From positions 119,345-183,344 of the forward strand of contig JAGKQE010000059.1 of assembly GCA_022609375.1 (NCBI GenBank): a stretch of DNA of 64,000 nt. Direction: 5' to 3'. The notes under the pieces are model-generated. The model saw only the letters and a program-made list of their open reading frames with translations. It did not search any database and was not told the DNA's origin. This document shows positions 48,441 to 59,943 of this stretch, one piece after another; the first letter of the stretch is position 1; the number at the start of each line of letters is the position of its first letter. The stretch comes from Xenosphaeropsis pyriputrescens (taxonomy: Eukaryota > Ascomycota > Leotiomycetes > Phacidiales > Phacidiaceae). Position numbers and translations under genes: made by a program.

Positions 48441-51400
48441 AGAAAATGCCTAGGTATATGACTGTGTTCAGTCACAACAATACAGGTTGTTCCCCTTGGG
48501 GCGCGTAATATAGTAACGAGTGATCCATGCTATCATTCATTGATACTGTATCTGACGTCCGCCGAGACCTCGTTCGATGGTGTACAAAAGTCCTTACATT
48601 GATTGTCTTGCCAATCTTTCAATAGTTGAGTGTTGTTTCGACATTGTAATGAGGCGACTGAAGTGATTGGACCCATGCTGACGCTCCTGCTCATTATTTG
48701 CGGCAAGGCACACGAGCTGATGCATGAAATGTGGTCATTCACAGATCCAACGGGGAGAGCTGCGTGGAGCTCAGAAGCGCCGCATTCTTGCGTGTCTTTC
48801 GGAGCAATCGACTCTCTACACAAGAAGGAAATACCAGCGTAACAATGCAGATAGCAAGTGATTGCCGTTGAGTGGCACCCGTTGGAATTTCAGCCGCATA
48901 TATTGTGCGAAGCATGACAGGTGAAAAAAGTTATCTACCTGACTACCTACCTGTTGATTGCATCGACACTTGCAGCCCTCATTCAATTAGCCACCCATCT
49001 TCCTAAATCTGCTCTGCTCTGCTCTGCCTCATCCTCCCTAATTACTCCTTCTTGCCCTTCTCCTTTCTCACAGTCCCCTGTAAGTAGAGCTGTTATGCTC
49101 CTCAACCGCAGCATATCCCCTCCCTCGCACAGCAGAATTCCTGCAGGTGGAGCCCGTGTGCCCCGTACCCCCCGCTGGCACGTCCGCTTTGCTAAGAGCT
49201 GTCTAACGTCGCATTCCCAGGTCCTGGGTAGGGCGTCGAGGTGTTTATTCTTGCGTGCTGCACATGTACCTTTACGTATGTCGCGCCGTCGGCGTGGTGC
49301 AAAGAGCGAGTGCGTCGGTCATGCCACGTTCTCAGCTGGTTCTACAGGTTGCGGTTGTATTCTTTCTTTTGCGCTGTGTTTCTTTCCTCTTTTCTCTCCT
49401 ACTTTCGGCCTTTGATTTTGCTTGCGCTTTGGGTTCGAAGTTGCTTTCCAGTCGAAGACGCCGTCGTGGCATAGGTACACGACAACGAGTGCTGGAATGT
49501 TCGCGTGGACTGATTGCGCATGCAGCGTTCTTTGCTTATCTGAGTTCGATATTCGTCGTGTGGATGTCAGCTGTAGGCTGTATGTCGCCGAAGAATGGAA
49601 TATTGGTAGCTTATTGTGCTGTATTGTATTGTGTATGCAGGTATGGACTTGGTGCCGCTGCATTGAGGCACAATGAAGATGTGCTGTGCTGCGATGCGAT
49701 GCGATGCGATGCGATGCGATGCGATGCAATGCCCGCCCCATCCTCCCCATCCTCCCCAAGATCATACTCTCCCTCTCCGCCTCCACACTTGCGTTGCTTC
49801 GTATATGCGAGCCAGGTTCCCCGCATACTGGGAATCGAATATTTGGAGCTTCAACAATTTACGACTTACGATGCTGACTCTTTCTTATTCTGTCCGGTCC
49901 TACCCATTTCAATTTCAATCAGGTCTATTTCAATTGACGCCAAAGTTACGATACATTGCATATGCGTCCAAGGGTCATTTCTTGTCAGACAGAAGCCAAC
50001 GAACCTGTTCGATGCTGTATGAGGGCGAGAGCGAGTGCGGAAGTAAGAAAATGTACTATGTACTACATCGGTAGCACAGTGTGAGCAGGCATAGGATATG
50101 CGTACAACAGTGTGCTATTTTCAGCTACATGGCATCTATTGCGCGAGGTATCGTTGGCATCGTATTGTATTGACACATCGTCATTGTTCTGGTGTCTTGG
50201 AGGATATGCCGGGTCAGCAAGAGAAAGCCAATCGAGAGCTGCTAGTCATCTTCTCCTCGTATCCTTTGTACCGTCTACTCATACTTACTCTGCTCTACTC
50301 TCGGATATGAATACCTGCAAATGCTAATTCCCAGGCAAGCTGGTGCATGTAGATCTCACCGTGCCCACGACACGACCCCATCCCATCGATTGGCGGGGCA
50401 ATGAGGATGTATAATGAACGGCTTGCTGGAAGTAGAATGTGGAGCATAAGCTCTGGATTAGAGTAAGTATTATGGTTGATTATTGGAAGTATGAGGTGGG
50501 ACTAGTTTACCTTTTGAATAAGGTAGAGTGGTACCCAGAGTATCCGTCAGAGTTCCTCGGGTCAAGATCAATCATGGGGCCCATGCTTGTTATTGATGAG
50601 GATGGACGAGCCTTTCACGTTTCAACGTTCAACCTTCCAACGTTTCAATCTCCAGCCTTCAATCTCCACTCCAACCTCCAACCTCCAACTTCCAACCTTC
50701 AAGCGGCGATAAGATGGAACTTTGAGATTGGGATGTGAAGGCTAATTCCTCTTCACTCATGTTACTGCCTCTGCATCTGCATTGCATTGCATTTCATCGC
50801 ATGGGTGAGAATGGAAGAAGGAAAGAAAAGAAGGAGAGTTTGCACAAGAGTGGCACTGTACGTAACAATAAACGACCGGTTCCTGTCCCGAATGGCATCC
50901 TTTCCCCCATACCATACATATCCATAGGCACCAGCTGCCAGCCTAGACACGCCAGCTAACGAGTAAGGCTCTGAACTATAGGATCACCAGATACCTGTCG
51001 ACACCCAACATGCCGTGAGGAGGCGGCTCCAAGAAGCTACAGATCTACGACTACTGTATCCTATGAATACTCTCCATCTTTTGACCTACTCTCGATCATG
51101 TTCCTAAGTATGAACATGACAGCATAACATTATTCACACGGTACTACTACGTACACGGAATAGAGTTACCCGCCCACACTCCAAATCCAATTCAACTTGG
51201 ATCCTCTTCCACGGTACGAGAAAGGGCCAAAGTCAAGGCAAGTCTACTAGCTGAACAGCCAACGAACCGATCGACGAGACTTTCGCACGTATACGATACA
51301 GACACGCCGGAGCGGCGGCAGACATTCATTCTTGTTCCCCTTATAGGAATGTCAAGTCCTCGTTGCCAAGCTCTGCCGTGTCTGTCAGTACCTGTAAACA

Positions 51401-52037
51401 GGGCGGATAGGACATTCAGCTTTGCCTGGTTGTTCATTGTCCTACCGTGCTCATGTGTGTGACACAGCTTGCCTCGTGGTTATATCGGATGTCTGCATTG
51501 ATGATAGGCAAGTCATCACATCAATGGATGTGCCGAGGAGAAGGAAAGGATAGAGAAGGCAAAAATATCATAACTCGAAAGGTAGGTTGCATCAGAGACA
51601 GCAGAGCTTCACTAGTGACTTCAATATGCATCTAAAGATCGAAACTCTTTTTGAATTTTGTCATCTTCCTCACACTCAGATAAATAATGACGCTGCCTTA
51701 TACATATACACGCTCACATATGCGCAACCATATGAATACATGTCTACTTCCCCGTCTATCTTGATCAGAAGCTTCTTCCCCATCCAATCTATTGGATTCT
51801 TCAATATTTCCTTGTCACTCATCTCATCTAATCTCATCCCATCGATCCTAAAATTAAATCCTACATCCTTCGTATCCCTCCGTGACACAAGCTCATGCTT
51901 ACATCCAATAACCACACACTCTTTTCAAGATCGAAGATTTTCAGAACATAGTTAAAGTCTCTCTCCTCTCTTTCCAGTCTCATCTTCTGTAAGCTCATCT
52001 ACAAATCTGTGCAGTCGATCTTCGTGCTTCCATCACC
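48441..52037. other. Intergenic, 3.6 kb
   Basis: No supported gene. Open frames up to 255 codons (49255-50022) overlap on several frames and both strands around a GATGC repeat and have erratic Cys/Ser/Phe-rich translations. The last ~100 bases are the tyrosinase leader. Confidence 0.5.
49689..49731. repeat. (GATGC)n pentamer array
   Basis: Eight pentamer units, one with a substitution, read directly. Confidence 0.9.
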
Positions 52038-53897
52038 ATGTTTTCATTACACGACCTCCTTGCCACGGCAACAGTTGTCCTTCTTGGCATCACCTCCATC
52101 CACGCTCAATACCTCCCCATCACCGGTGTACACACTGGGATTGATGCAATTTCTGGAGCTCGTCCTTCTCGTCTTAATATCGAGACCCTCACAGTATCTG
52201 GTCCACAATGGTATTTACCTTTCAAAAACTCTTGACGGCACATAATGTTGACTCGTGCAGGGATTTGTTTATTCAAGCTCTTGCTATGATGCAAGCTGAC
52301 GACCAGTCACATCTCACTTCCTACTACCAGATTGCTGGAATTCATGGACGCCCATACGTGGCATGGGATAATGTTCACAGTCCGACTGGACCCTCTGGAG
52401 ATCAATCGACCGGTTACTGTACGCACAATTCTATTCTTTTTCCAAGCTGGCATCGTCCATATATGGCTCTCTACGAGGTACGTCGTCGGTTCTTTCAAGC
52501 CTGAAGCATCAATTTGCTCAATGAAAATAGCAAACTCTTGTTGCATATGCTCAAGCCATTGCTACACAGTATATTGGGAGCCAAAAGGCTACATACCAAA
52601 ATGCTGCCACTACGCTGAGGATTCCTTACTGGGACTGGGCGTCTTCACCTCATCTTCCAACCATTGTGCAGCAGCAGAATGTCACAATCAATACACCAAA
52701 TGGAGCCCAGAGCCTCCAGAATCCCCTTTTTACTTACAAGTTTCATCCGTTATCCAAGACCGACTTCCCAACTAGTGATGGTACAGTAGCCAAGTGGACT
52801 TCAACAGTCAGGGATCCAGATGCAAATGGCGTTGATCAGGTATCAGAAATCAATAGTGGCATGGATAATGTAGGCTATGCTGGCTACATTTATTCATTGT
52901 TCTCGAGGGCGAATACTTACCCAGTCTTTGCTACCACTGCCAATAGTGGAACTTCATTAGAAGCTATTCATGGTGCTGTCCACAACATCGTTGGTGGAGC
53001 TAATGGAGAGATGACTGTTCTTGCATACTCTGCTTTTGACCCCATCTTGTACGTCTCATCTCCTTTCCTCACGTTCACTACTGATAGGGAGATAGCTGGT
53101 TGCACCATGCCAATGTGGACCGCATCTTCGCACTCTGGCAATCTGTGTATCCGAACCAGTACACAACTACTCAAAACGGCGGATCATCAACATTCACCAT
53201 GGCCTACAATACCGTAGAAAACGTCAACTCACCCCTTACGCCCTTCTCATCGAACAGTTCAACAATGTACACATCAGCAACAGCCCGCTCAATGAAGACT
53301 TTCGGTTATACCTACCCAGAGATCGACGACTGGAGCCAAACCGCCACACAACTTGCCAACAACGTCTCAACACAAGTAAATGTACTCTACAACAGCGGCG
53401 GTAGCAGCACGCGCCGGCGCCGCAGTCGTACCTTGGACAAGCGCACAACAACTGAATGGTTTGTCGGCACAGCGATCGACCGATACGCGCTCGGTACCTC
53501 CTTTAACATCTACATCTTCCTGGGCTCCCCACCGTCCGACCCAAAGACGTACGCCAGCGCCGCCAACCTCGCGGGCCTATCAGCCATCTTCGCGCCCATC
53601 AAGGACCCTGGCACCATGCCTGTATCACTCAACTACGACGAGATCTCCCTCAAGAAAAGTCTCGAGACCGCGGGCGTGCCCGAGGCGAAGACCGCACAGT
53701 ACTTGAAGGATAACCTCGAGTGGGTCGTCGTTAAGGCTAATGGTACTGTCATTGCCAATGACTTGATCGCCAGTCTCAAGGTCTGGGTCCAGGAGGAGTC
53801 CGTCACGCCTGCGAAGGACGACTGCAGTTTCCCGACGTACGGGAAGGCGCAGGTGCATACGGATATCACCAAGGGGAAATCCGGCTCAAGATTCTGA
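52038..53897 (+). CDS. Secreted tyrosinase (type-3 copper phenol oxidase)
   Basis: Four exons, 52038-52210, 52261-52477, 52531-53048 and 53096-53897 (introns 50, 53 and 47 bp), give 569 residues. A signal peptide (DLLATATVVLLGITSIHA) leads. CuA ligands: His86 (GIHGRPY), His113 (CTHNS, with Cys111 forming the expected thioether) and His122 (SWHRPY). CuB ligands: His277 and His281 (EAIHGAVHN) and one of His306/307 (FWLHHANVDR, across the third junction). A C-terminal tyrosinase_C-like domain (FVGTAIDRYALGTSFNIYIF) follows a very basic linker (R409-R419). Family knowledge: tyrosinases hydroxylate monophenols and oxidise diphenols to quinones, feeding melanin formation; the C-terminal domain usually keeps the proenzyme latent. 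All six copper histidines are present. Confidence 0.93.
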
Positions 53898-55439
53898 TTG
53901 TGATTCCGATTCTAATTCGCTGCATTGCGGGAGTGGGTCTTAGACTTGCGAGCCTGCATTCGAGATGGCGTTGCGGATTTCTGTGCGCCTTGAGCTTTGG
54001 TCGTGGGAGGACATGGAGCGATGCTTTTCATAGCTTGTTTTGCTTTCTCGTGATACTCTCTTCACTTCTTACTGAAAATGAAAGACTACTTCGTGAGTCG
54101 CATCGCTGCCTGTATTGGGATCACTGCCATCTCTCCCGTAGCACTCCGTTGGTGCGTAGTCTCCTCGTCTCCCGATAATGCCTTGTTCTCGCGTAGACCC
54201 GAAGTAAGGAGTCGTTTAAGGAATTGAATGACTTCTCTCGCAAAAACACCTCCGATCACCTGGACACTCCTTATTTTGAATGGTGTCACAAATTCAAGTG
54301 CCATATCTCAAGGCAGACCCCGAAATAACACGTCCAGCTACTAGGTAACACTGGTCCAGTGCTCCGACTCGGCGGCTGACTTTGGAAGGGCATTCCTTGA
54401 AGATCGAAGATGTTACCCATGCCTGGAATGCATATCGCCTCTTTGCGCTGCGTTTCGGTAGCTTGCCGGCGGCTGGTGTTATAGCGCAACAGCAATCATT
54501 TTTGGATGCTAGAAAGATAGTTGGGAAAGTTTGCTGTGGTGCATTTATTGGCTCGTTGAATATTTTTGACCTTTGCTTCATGCCTTGCGATGTTGGAGAT
54601 GGGTTGAGACCGCGACAGCGACGGCGGTTGATGTGATGCTTGGTGGTCACATAAGTCGTTGTTTGAAAATGTCGAATGACAAGCTTATAGTTATGATATT
54701 AACTTAACGTTGATCCTGTCTGCTTGTAGGTGGTTGTTGGGGCAATTATCCAGGCATTCACATATTGTTATCAGAGACGGATTTCGTAAATGTGATCATG
54801 CGTTGCTCATCCAGCCTTCTGTTACACCAAGTAGCTAGTTTAAGGCTGGTTGTTTGTAACTGTTTGAGATAAGATCTTAGGATGGTATGCATAGGATCAT
54901 AGGATCTACGTCTTGATCCCCAATCCAGCCGAACTTTCCTAATAAGCCAACATAGATGTAAAATCTAAGAGTTGTCTCCAGGACTTTTATAACTGGTCTA
55001 GCATTAAAATCAGCTTGATTGATAGGAGTGTCACTAAGTGTTTGTTTGTATGTTCATCCCAATGTAATCATCCAGTATTTAGAGTTATCAAAAGCCACAT
55101 AACTATTTACACAGGTGGCCCCTTGACGTTGTGAAGATAACATCACTGTCCACGTGATTGATTGAGTAGAGTCCTAGAATGGAAGTTAGCTTAAATTCAT
55201 AGCCTGTGTCATAGCTAGCTCTCCTCCGCCGTAGCTACTGTTGACATGGCATGCTATCGCGGTCTTGTGGTATCGTCCTTGTGACATAGCTCTCACACCG
55301 GTACCGGTCAGGTTGACAACACATCACTTATCACTGATCCTTCTCCTACTCAAAGTATTCAAAGCATTCAAAGCATTCGAATATATCCTTCTGGCATTTC
55401 CACGTTCTCTCTGAATTTCTTCATCATTTTCCAGCTATC
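53898..55439. other. Intergenic, 1.5 kb
   Basis: 3' region of the tyrosinase gene and promoter of the aminopeptidase gene. Repeated CAAAG(C/T)ATT units occur at about 55352-55378, just before the leader. No gene seen. Confidence 0.5.
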
Positions 55440-57073
55440 ATGGCCCCTTCAGTCCGTTCAATCGCCCTGGCACTGCTAGGAACCACTTCTGCCATCCAGC
55501 TTCCTCTGTATGACTCTGAAGTTTATACTCCCATCATCAATGTAGCAACCAAGAAGGATCTTGTGAGCTCTTCAGCGTTGCAGTCCCATCTGCATGCGAA
55601 GAATCTCATGAAGCGTGCATATGAGCTCTACGATATTGCTCATCTTTCCATGGAAGAATACAATCATCCTACTCGTGTTATTGGCAGTAAAGGTCCGTTA
55701 ATTCTGGAGAGCCATGGTGGTTTTCATTCCTCTTATTCGTGATTATAGGACATCTTGCCACGCTAGACTACATTCTTTCTGAAATCGCTGACCTTGGTGA
55801 CTACTATACTCTCTCCAATCAGACCTTCAGCGCCGTGGTTGGCAACATCTTCGAATCCCGTCTCGTAATCGGAAGCGATGTTCCAAAGAGCGCCAATCCC
55901 TTCAACCTCTCCCCACCCACCAAAAACAAACAGCCCGTCTTCGGTGATGTGGTTCTAGTCAATGGAGATGGCTGTGAAGCTTCAGACTATCCATCCAGCC
56001 TGGCTGGCTCCATTGCCCTGGTTCGTCGTGGAACCTGCCCATTTGGCGACAAGTCGGCATTTGCTGGCAAGGGCGGTGCAACTGCTGCAATCATCTACAA
56101 CAACGAGCAGGGGAAGGGACCTCTTGGAGGTACCTTGGGCGCGCCGAACCCATACCATGTTGCCACATTTGGTATTTCAGGAGATGAGGCTCAATCATAC
56201 ATCGAGAAACTGAGGAAGGGCAAAAAGGTTGATGCAATTGCGTACATGGACTCGGAGGTCAAGGACATCGATACATACAACATTGTCGCGCAAACAAGTG
56301 CTGGAGATCAAGACAACTGTGTGATGTTGGGAGGACACAGTGACAGTGTGACCGAAGGACCTGGGATAAATGATGATGGTTCTGGATCTCTCACTCTTCT
56401 TGAGATTGCAACTCAACTTGTAAAATACGATGTCAACAACTGCGTTCGATTTGCATGGTGGGCTGGCGAGGAGGAAGGTCTTCTCGGCTCTGACTATTAT
56501 GTCTCCCAACTTTCCGAAGAAGAGAATATGAAGATCCGTCTCTTCATGGATTACGACATGCTTGGGTCGCCCAACTACGCCTACCAGGTGTACAATGCTA
56601 CAAATGCCCTTAACCCTGTCGGATCCGAAGAACTCAGAGATTTATACACAGGTTTCTATGAAAAGCATGGTCTAAACTATACTTATATTCCATTCGATGG
56701 TAGAAGTGATTACGATGCTTTCATCAAGAACGGAATTCCAGGCGGTGGAATTGCTACTGGAGCGGAGGGTATTAAGACCAAAGAGGAGGAGAAGATGTTC
56801 AACGGGACTGCTGGAGAATGGTATGATCCATGTTACCATCAGATCTGTGATACACCAGAAAACGTAAATGCCACTGCTTGGGAGATCAACACTAAGGTAA
56901 GCTCTTATTTGAATGTATACTATTCTTGCTAATTGGTTTAGCTTGTGGCACACTCGGTCGCTACTTATGCAATTTCTTTTAAAGACTTCCCAAAGAGAAA
57001 GGTAATCGACAGCCTCAGGGTAGAACAGACTATCTCCGAGTCTCCATACCACGGTCACAGATTATACATTTGA
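55440..57073 (+). CDS. M28 aminopeptidase with PA domain (Ape3-like)
   Basis: Three exons, 55440-55692, 55749-56896 and 56942-57073 (introns 56 and 45 bp), give 510 residues. Signal peptide: SIALALLGTTSAIQ. A PA domain occupies about 150-240 (GSIALVRRGTCPFGDKSAF). The M28 catalytic core has zinc ligands and catalytic acid in the expected order: HSD (H281, D283), NDDGSGS (D293/294), WAGEEEGLLGS (E325/326), DYDMLGS and YHQICDT. Family knowledge: vacuolar or secreted aminopeptidase Y-type enzymes that trim N-terminal residues from peptides. The last exon (LVAHSVATYAIS...) is needed for the final helix; without splicing the frame ends 12 codons after the donor. Length is normal for the family. 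Confidence 0.92.
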
Positions 57074-57425
57074 ATATAACATAGTGGAAATCCGAATCTT
57101 TGCATATCATCACTAGAATCAATGAAGACAGCAGGCTTCACATTGTTAGACTAAATCAGTGCTAAATTACCATGTTTGAGTAAAGTAATAATAATACTGT
57201 CAATGCCAACGTATTAGTTTCTAATAAAGGTTACCACCGCATTCGAGGAACACGAAGGAGAGCCGCCAATCCTCTGTGCTTTCCCTTCTGTCCATCTGAC
57301 CAGCCTGGTATCGAGCACCTATTGACTCCAGCGTAGAGGAAAAAAGAGCATCCCTTTGGAACAGATTGAATGAAAGTCATAAATTCGTGTTAACACATCG
57401 GTATCCATCTCATTGTCTCAGTACT
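57074..57425. other. Intergenic, convergent 3' ends
   Basis: AT-rich 3' untranslated regions of the aminopeptidase (plus) and the unknown gene (minus). Nothing else seen. Confidence 0.55.
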
Positions 57426-58421
57426 CTACATCCTTTCCATCCCCGTACTCTGTACTTGGCCGTAAATTTCATGCAAGGCATCTAGCCACTGATCAAGCAC
57501 TTGAACTGCCCTCTTCGAGTCTGTCCGCACCATGCCACCACCGCCTGCCAGTAGCCTACGCCGCAGTCCTTCATACGCCTCGATTAGTAACAACATTTGC
57601 AAACTGTTCCCGTTAGTCCCCCAATTTCTTACAAGGCTCTGAGTATTTAATCCAGCACCGAGCTCCTGCGTTAACATCTTGAGACATATCTGCAGTCCCA
57701 CATCGCTATCATCATCATGACTCTTTCCCTTCATCCCCACTTGTCTCTGACCAACTCCCTTCTCAGACGTCGGCGTCAGCATAAAGTCCGAGCCAACGAG
57801 CGTCTCACCATCAGAACAGCTCTCCTGGCATCCGGTACTTCCCCCCTCCTCCTCAACCATCACCAAGCGCCGCAGACTACTGATCTTGCGCATCTTCCGG
57901 ATCGTTCTCGGAGGCGTAACCATCACACTCCCCATCTCGGTAGGACACGGAGTTGAAAAGCGCGATACCAGCAACGCTTGATACTGCGCCGCGAGCAGCT
58001 CGGCGGAGCTGCCATCCAGATTGCTGTTGGGATGCATCTTGGAGCTTGGTTTGGCCTCCTCGAGCTGCCCAATGAACAGCACTGGTGTCTTCGAGCGTCG
58101 CCAGCCACCCGTGTAGCTTGGGGAGATATCTCTTGCTGCCAGTTTCACTATGGGTGTTCTAGATATCGGGAGGGCTGGAATGGACTTGTTGAGGAGCTCG
58201 GTGAGAGGGACTTTGGGCTGTGGCTTTTGTGGAATCGTACTTGGGTGTGGACCAAGAGGCATTGGGTGGAATTCTACGTATGCTGGAGGCTTTTCGTCGC
58301 TGAAGCTCTGTTCGTGCCAGAATACTTCTGTCGTTATTGTTGGGACATGTTGTTCAAAGCACTTTTGTAGTCGATGTTGTGGTCTTGTTGGCTTGCTAGG
58401 TTTCGTGAAGAGGCAGAACAT
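57426..58421 (-). CDS. Hypothetical protein, 331 residues
   Basis: Single exon with ATG at 58421. The N-terminal half is Pro/Ser-rich and probably disordered (EKPPAYVEFHPMPLGPHP). A short patch (SLRRLVMVEEEGG) and a predicted helical C-terminus follow (LQICLKMLTQELGAGL, LQMLLLIEAYEGLRRRLL, AVQVLDQWLDALHEIYG). The regular amphipathic helices and good codon use support a real protein. I do not recognise the family. It has no signal peptide or membrane segment. It is the last gene with ordinary surroundings before the AT-rich subtelomeric sequence. Confidence 0.65.
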   Translation of the reverse strand: MFCLFTKPSKPTRPQHRLQKCFEQHVPTITTEVFWHEQSFSDEKPPAYVEFHPMPLGPHPSTIPQKPQPKVPLTELLNKSIPALPISRTPIVKLAARDISPSYTGGWRRSKTPVLFIGQLEEAKPSSKMHPNSNLDGSSAELLAAQYQALLVSRFSTPCPTEMGSVMVTPPRTIRKMRKISSLRRLVMVEEEGGSTGCQESCSDGETLVGSDFMLTPTSEKGVGQRQVGMKGKSHDDDSDVGLQICLKMLTQELGAGLNTQSLVRNWGTNGNSLQMLLLIEAYEGLRRRLLAGGGGMVRTDSKRAVQVLDQWLDALHEIYGQVQSTGMERM

Positions 58422-58939
58422 ACTGAATCATGAATGACAATATTATAAATAAATTGGAACGAAATGAATTTGGATATGCTCGACAAGTTTTCTTTGAGCT
58501 TCAGCTATCATTTGACTAGCTTTATATTATTGCCAAAGAGCCAAGAAGCTTCAACAATTAACGTCGAAGTTAATGTCACGAACGTTCAAGGTAGTAAATT
58601 GAAATCAATGAAGAGAAGTTTGATAAAAAAGGAAGACGCAATTACATTATGTCGAACCAAGAAATCAAATGGCGGGGAGCAGAAGGCTGAGGGTATAAGA
58701 TAGGAAAATGTTGCATGTTGCAGGAAATGTGCAGCTATGCATCTGACATCATACTTCTATGCAAGTCTTCGAAGCACGTGCAAAAATCACCTGCACTAGA
58801 ACATCTAAGATTACAGATATAAGAGTGTAAATAGCATCCTATTGGTGACAAAGAGTAGGTGGCTGGTTGATGCTAGTTGATTATCGAGACACCTAGGAAA
58901 AAGTTGGTGGTCCAGTAGGAAATGCTTGTTACAACCTAG
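58422..58939. other. Intergenic before AT-rich block
   Basis: Promoter of the unknown minus-strand gene and ordinary intergenic sequence. A 79-codon ORF at 58464-58703 has no recognisable features. Confidence 0.45.
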
Positions 58940-59760
58940 ATTTCAAAAGTCTATATACAACCTTACTATTTTCTTATTTTGTTCTTTTAACTAAAAACCC
59001 TATTATTATTTCTACTCTTCTAATATAATCACCTATAGGAAATATATATTCTATATACAAAATAGATATATACTATCTATATACTAAGTAATAGGCTATA
59101 CCTAAAGGTTAGAATAATATTTGCCTAGTTATAGGTAAAAGTCTAGCTAGTGCTAAGAGTATATAACTATACACCCTTAGTTAGGTCTCCTATATTACTT
59201 TATAGATTTTAAAAAATACATTCTTGCTATATATAATGTTTTCTATTGTCTACTTATCTAATTGATTGATTTAATTTTATTTGATTTATTTTTATTAGCT
59301 AGGTTAAGTTTCCCTATAGCTCTATATTAGCTTAACTATACTATAAGAAGTAGAAAACATAGTTTAAAAGATTAACCTATAGAAAGTGTTTAAAATCAAT
59401 AATATATTAAATATTTTCTCTAGGATATTCAATTACAATTCAATAAACTAGTATAAATAACAACAAAGACCTTATTGAAATTATATACCAATTAAAAAAT
59501 TAAAAACCCTATTTGAAAATATATTATTAAAATCTTTAATGTATTATATAACCTAAATACAACTATAGTAACAGCCAAGCTAAATATATATAAAAATATT
59601 GTAATATCTATATTAAGGGGGAGGTACCAAAGAACAATAGTAGCTATATAAGGAGCAATAGTGACTGCATAAAGAGGCCAAAGCTATTTAAAAACCTTAA
59701 AAATTCCTCTAGTATCTCAAGAATTGCTATAAATATTATTAGGAGGTAACTGTTATCACT
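58940..59760. other. AT-rich, TpA-rich RIP-like block
   Basis: Composition changes abruptly to mostly A and T with very frequent TA dinucleotides and stop codons in all frames. In Pezizomycotina this is the usual result of repeat-induced point mutation of a transposon, but no residual transposon protein can be read. RIP is inference from composition. Confidence 0.6.
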
Positions 59761-59877
59761 AACAAGACCTCGACCACACAAGGCGACTCGATAGATCCTA
59801 GTGGCAGATATACCCACAGTGTCTTGTTGTGTATGCATATGCATAACAATGTGTTGGTAACAAGTATTCTATTAAAA

Positions 59878-59890
59878 GCCGTATATATAT
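59878..59890 (+). promoter_or_regulatory. TATA-like element of deaminase gene
   Basis: CCGTATATATATGG about 55-65 bases before the ATG at 59944; position fits a TATA box. Confidence 0.4.
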
Positions 59891-59943
59891 GGCAAGTGTT
59901 ACCCCACATCAGCCGATGATCTATCAAAACATACTAGATAACA

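Noticed and set aside
49255..50022. 255-codon open frame across the GATGC repeat
   Set aside because: Overlaps several other open frames on both strands, reads through a microsatellite, and has erratic Cys/Phe/Ser-rich composition.
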